From positions 1,657 to 64,266 of the forward strand of contig PMLC01000065.1 in NCBI GenBank assembly GCA_003158745.1: a DNA stretch of 62,610 nt, in the 5' to 3' direction. Origin of the DNA: Acidobacteriota bacterium (GTDB lineage Bacteria > Acidobacteriota > Thermoanaerobaculia > Thermoanaerobaculales > Thermoanaerobaculaceae). The notes under the pieces were generated by a model, which was not told where the DNA came from, did no database searches, and saw only the letters and a program-made list of their open reading frames with translations. Positions 60,326-62,610 of this stretch are shown here, piece after piece; position 1 is the stretch's first letter, and each line of letters starts with the position of its first letter. Position numbers and translations under genes: made by a program.

Positions 60326-61903
60326 CTAGATAATCCGCTTGTACTCCGCGGGCTGGATCCGCCACACCGGGATTCCACAGAATCTCTCACCCTCGGGGCA
60401 AAACGGCCTCCGCCCTGCAAGCTGTCTGACGGCGCAAGGAGGAAGGAGCCAGCGCCCGATCGCCGGCTCGGCCTCGCGGATCTGAAGCGCCTCGTCGAGG
60501 CACGCTTGCCAGATCTCCTCCTGGGCGTTGTAGCACAGGCGCATCCGGTGCTTGTGGTGGAGGTTCAGAAGGTCGGACGACTCGATGAAGCGGATCGCGA
60601 GCGCATTCGGAAGCAGGTACGCCGCGGCCTCCTCTGAGGCGCCGAGGCGCCGGAGCGAGCCGGTTCCCTCCCAGGCCCTCACGACCGCCTCGTCGAAGAC
60701 CCGCCGCGCTTCACCGCCGGCGTGCGCCACGAGCCGAGGCACGACCACGTCCGGCTGCTCGTCCACGACAGCGGCCAACAGCGGCCTGGCGGCGGGCGTC
60801 ATCCGGTGGCGCTGGTCCTGAGAGTCGGCCGCGTGCGAGAGCTTCTTCGCAAAGGTGTAGTGGGCATGGTGCAGGCAGCGTCCGAGCTTCGAAAGGGTCG
60901 AGAGGTTGAGGTCCTCGCCGAGCAGGCGGTTCACTCCCGGGTCGAGCGCGAGTCGTACCGCCTCCTCGTCGGGCAGCCGCCCCGCGGGAAGTCCGAGGAC
61001 CGCCCGGACCGCCGCGGCCACCGCGGCGACGTTCCCCCCAGCGGGGGCAAGCAGCCTCGATGTCAGCCCGGCAAGGTCCCGGTCGAACTCGGACCTGTAC
61101 GCGGCGGACTGCGTCTCGGCCCCGTGGAACGCCGCGAACAGCTCGTACTCCGGAGTCGACTCGAGCGGGATCGGCTCCTCCAACACTGTTGCGAGGTCAG
61201 GGTCGTGTTCCAGGGCTGCGGCCACCATGGCATCGACCACGCGACAAGTCTCGCTTGGCACATCGAACTGCAGGCAGAGTCGGCGGTAGCGGAACAGCGT
61301 CAGGCACGAGACCGTGTGAAGCAACGACGTGTAGGTGGCCACCGGGAGCACAGAGCGCGCCACCTCCTGCGCCCTGCGCCGGGATTGGCGATCGAGACGC
61401 TTGGGATGCCGGCGCCAGGTCGGGAAACGCTTGAGCAACTCCGCCTCCGCGACCGGGCCGAGCAGTTGAACGAGTCTCCCGTAGGCGGCGTGCTGCGCCG
61501 CCACCGTGGTCCTGGCCGACTCCGACGCCGCCGGTGGCAACTCTGGGATCAAGACCTCGTCCGCCGCCACCCTCACGTAGCGCTGGGATACCTGCTCGGA
61601 GTTGGAGTATGGGTGAGCGTGCAGGAACGACCACACGAACTGGCGGCTCACCCGCTCGAGCGAGAAGAGAAAGTGCGCGTGCTGGAACGTCGTATGGTGG
61701 CCTGCGGCGTAGAGCGACCTGGCGAGGGCGTCCCGCCGGCCCCGCACGCCTGCGAGTTCATCCTCGCTGAGGCCCGGCGCGCAAAGCACCCCGTCCGGTG
61801 ACACCGCCCCCGAAGCGGAGGTGCAGGTTCGGGCCGCGGCGACCGCGGTGTCGAGCGGGCGCGCGAACGCCGCCAGCAAACGGACGACAGGGTCGGGTCC
61901 CAT
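60326..61903 (-). CDS. Tandem ThyX-like flavin-dependent thymidylate synthase
   Basis: The 525-residue protein appears to hold two ThyX-like halves. The first has HHTTFQHAHFLFSLERVSRQFV and SNSEQVSQRYVRV, matching the ThyX substrate-binding motif. The second has LSHAADSQDQRHRMTPAARPLL and FIESSDLLNLHHKHRMRLCYNAQEEIWQ. ThyX makes dTMP from dUMP with FAD and methylene-THF. Normal ThyX is about 220-250 residues, so this is a fusion form with divergence in both copies. I chose ATG 61903; TACAAT lies eight bases before it. No thyA is in the window. Confidence 0.72.
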   Translation of the reverse strand: MGPDPVVRLLAAFARPLDTAVAAARTCTSASGAVSPDGVLCAPGLSEDELAGVRGRRDALARSLYAAGHHTTFQHAHFLFSLERVSRQFVWSFLHAHPYSNSEQVSQRYVRVAADEVLIPELPPAASESARTTVAAQHAAYGRLVQLLGPVAEAELLKRFPTWRRHPKRLDRQSRRRAQEVARSVLPVATYTSLLHTVSCLTLFRYRRLCLQFDVPSETCRVVDAMVAAALEHDPDLATVLEEPIPLESTPEYELFAAFHGAETQSAAYRSEFDRDLAGLTSRLLAPAGGNVAAVAAAVRAVLGLPAGRLPDEEAVRLALDPGVNRLLGEDLNLSTLSKLGRCLHHAHYTFAKKLSHAADSQDQRHRMTPAARPLLAAVVDEQPDVVVPRLVAHAGGEARRVFDEAVVRAWEGTGSLRRLGASEEAAAYLLPNALAIRFIESSDLLNLHHKHRMRLCYNAQEEIWQACLDEALQIREAEPAIGRWLLPPCAVRQLAGRRPFCPEGERFCGIPVWRIQPAEYKRII

Positions 61904-61911
61904 TCGGCCGC

Positions 61912-61917
61912 ATTGTA
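61912..61917 (-). promoter_or_regulatory. -10 box TACAAT, possible leaderless mRNA of the ThyX-like gene
   Basis: On the minus strand TACAAT is followed by eight bases and the ATG at 61903, without a ribosome-binding site. The spacing is slightly longer than in the other cases. Confidence 0.35.
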
Positions 61918-62005
61918 ACCCCGGGCGCGACCGTTGCACCTGAGACGCCTTTTCCTCGCCCGGAGAGGGCTAGAATAGCGGCGGAAGTCTGCTGCGAGGT
62001 GCGAT

Positions 62006-62497
62006 GTGCCGATTTTCGAGTTCCTCTGTCCAGCGTGCAACCGAATTTTCAGTTTCCTGTCCCTGACTCCCGGAACGTCGAAGCGGCCGGTCTGCCCGCG
62101 CTGCGGTGCTACCGAGCTTTCTCGGGTTCCTTCGACCTTCTCCGTGAGTGCCCGGGCCAAGACGAAGTTCGACAAGCCGCCCGCGGATGCGCCCGACGAC
62201 GCTTCCTCCGCGCAGATGGAGAGCGAGATGATGCGGATGATGGAGGGGTTCGACGAGAAGGACGCCGAGAACCCCCGGGTCATGGCCCGCATGATGCGCA
62301 GGATGGCCGAGGCCTCCGGCGAGCCAATGACGCCTACGATGGAGGAGATGTTCCGCCGGCTCGAGGCCGGTGAGGACCCCGAGACGCTTGAGGAGGAGCT
62401 CGGTCCCCAGCTCGAGGCCGAGATGGGCGAAGGCGACGGCGGTGACGAAGCAGCGTCCGCCGCGCCGACCCGCGACGACGGCCTGTACTCGCTCTGA
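62006..62497 (+). CDS. FmdB-type zinc-ribbon protein
   Basis: The 163-residue protein starts with a zinc ribbon of the FmdB type: MPIFEFLCPACNRIFSFL and KRPVCPRCGATELSRVPS, with two CxxC pairs. A long acidic, Met-rich helical tail follows (MESEMMRMMEGFDEKDAENP). The family is found near regulators, but its role is unclear. The start is GTG 62006, with a GAGGT close upstream and a TAGAAT -10-like box at 61971-61976. A repeat hairpin follows its stop codon. Confidence 0.8.
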   Translation: MPIFEFLCPACNRIFSFLSLTPGTSKRPVCPRCGATELSRVPSTFSVSARAKTKFDKPPADAPDDASSAQMESEMMRMMEGFDEKDAENPRVMARMMRRMAEASGEPMTPTMEEMFRRLEAGEDPETLEEELGPQLEAEMGEGDGGDEAASAAPTRDDGLYSL

Positions 62498-62530
62498 TCC
62501 AGCCGACAGCTCTCCACCACCCACCCAACC

Positions 62531-62610
62531 AGCTCACAGCTGACAGCTCCTCCACCCGCCCAAACTCCTTATCCCCAAGGAGGAACAGCTGTGAGCTGTG
62601 AGCTGTGAGC
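62531..62610. repeat. Hairpin of 7-bp words, cut by the window edge
   Basis: The left arm has GCTCACA, GCTGACA, GCT (62532-62548). The right arm has AGCTGTG three times in exact 7-bp steps (62587-62607) and continues beyond the edge. Written in the other phase the word is SACAGCT, which fits the SACAGYY word of the hairpin at 11489. It lies after the FmdB-type gene. Confidence 0.7.

Overview
The window is a GC-rich, densely packed chromosomal segment of a Gram-negative bacterium. Outer-membrane and LPS-type genes (Skp/OmpH, a TonB-dependent receptor, an LpxL-like acyltransferase, an MsbA-like exporter, lipoproteins) show a diderm envelope. QueF, a tandem ThyX, acyl-CoA dehydrogenase/enoyl-CoA hydratase, SucCD, NfnAB and a surplus of GTG starts suggest a heterotrophic member of a deep phylum; Acidobacteriota is my best guess, but nothing here proves it. 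No rRNA, tRNA, CRISPR array, transposase or integrase was seen.

Layout. 1-2941: divergent UDP-sugar decarboxylase and acyl-CoA dehydrogenase with a TetR-type operator between them. 3043-7647 (minus): ompH, a TPR membrane protein, pyrimidine-nucleoside phosphorylase and an ABC-F ATPase. 7751-11475: alcohol dehydrogenase, HolC-like protein, a broken M2 peptidase gene, an NTF2-like exported protein. 11612-17431: UDG, UbiA and queF (minus), then a TPR/double-cNMP-binding protein and typA (plus). 17447-23790: an accessory stretch bounded by a second, partial copy of the ndk 3' end, holding a fused transporter/spermidine-synthase gene, a TPR protein and a PAP2 phosphatase. 23671-28498 (minus): enoyl-CoA hydratase, LeuA-like enzyme, sucC, sucD, ndk. 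28658-40731 (plus): lipoprotein, SpoIIE-type phosphatase, hexapeptide transferase, FecR/Trp-rich protein, then aminotransferase, flavin oxidoreductase, ABC exporter and lipid acyltransferase. 40732-48846: SRAP protein, alpha/beta hydrolase, TPP riboswitch with TonB receptor, NYN-LOTUS protein and nfnAB. 49080-62610: two DUF2157-like membrane proteins, UvrD-type helicase, FAD amine-oxidase-like protein, exported MEMO protein, dienelactone hydrolase, cysS, an OB-fold lipoprotein, a patatin-like pseudoenzyme, double ThyX and an FmdB-type zinc-ribbon protein.

Working together. The fatty-acid genes feed acyl-CoA to the TCA branch, where SucCD makes the nucleoside triphosphate that the co-transcribed Ndk redistributes. 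NfnAB links NADH, NADPH and ferredoxin. The TPP riboswitch points to thiamine or precursor uptake across the outer membrane. Queuosine reduction, uracil repair, abasic-site capping (SRAP), DNA polymerase clamp-loader chi and a helicase form scattered genome-maintenance functions.

Most unusual points. (1) Intergenic hairpins built from 7-bp or 8-bp words repeated in both arms, with different words at different loci (11489, 41424, 42531, 62531). (2) A 121-bp duplicate of the ndk 3' end exactly 4830 bp from the original, framing an island with the geometry of integration into a gene end. (3) At least eleven genes with a TANNNT hexamer 6-7 nt before the start codon and no ribosome-binding site, the signature of leaderless mRNAs. 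(4) Proteins whose expected catalytic residues are missing (LpxL-like, patatin-like, spermidine-synthase-like) and a MEMO protein with a signal peptide.
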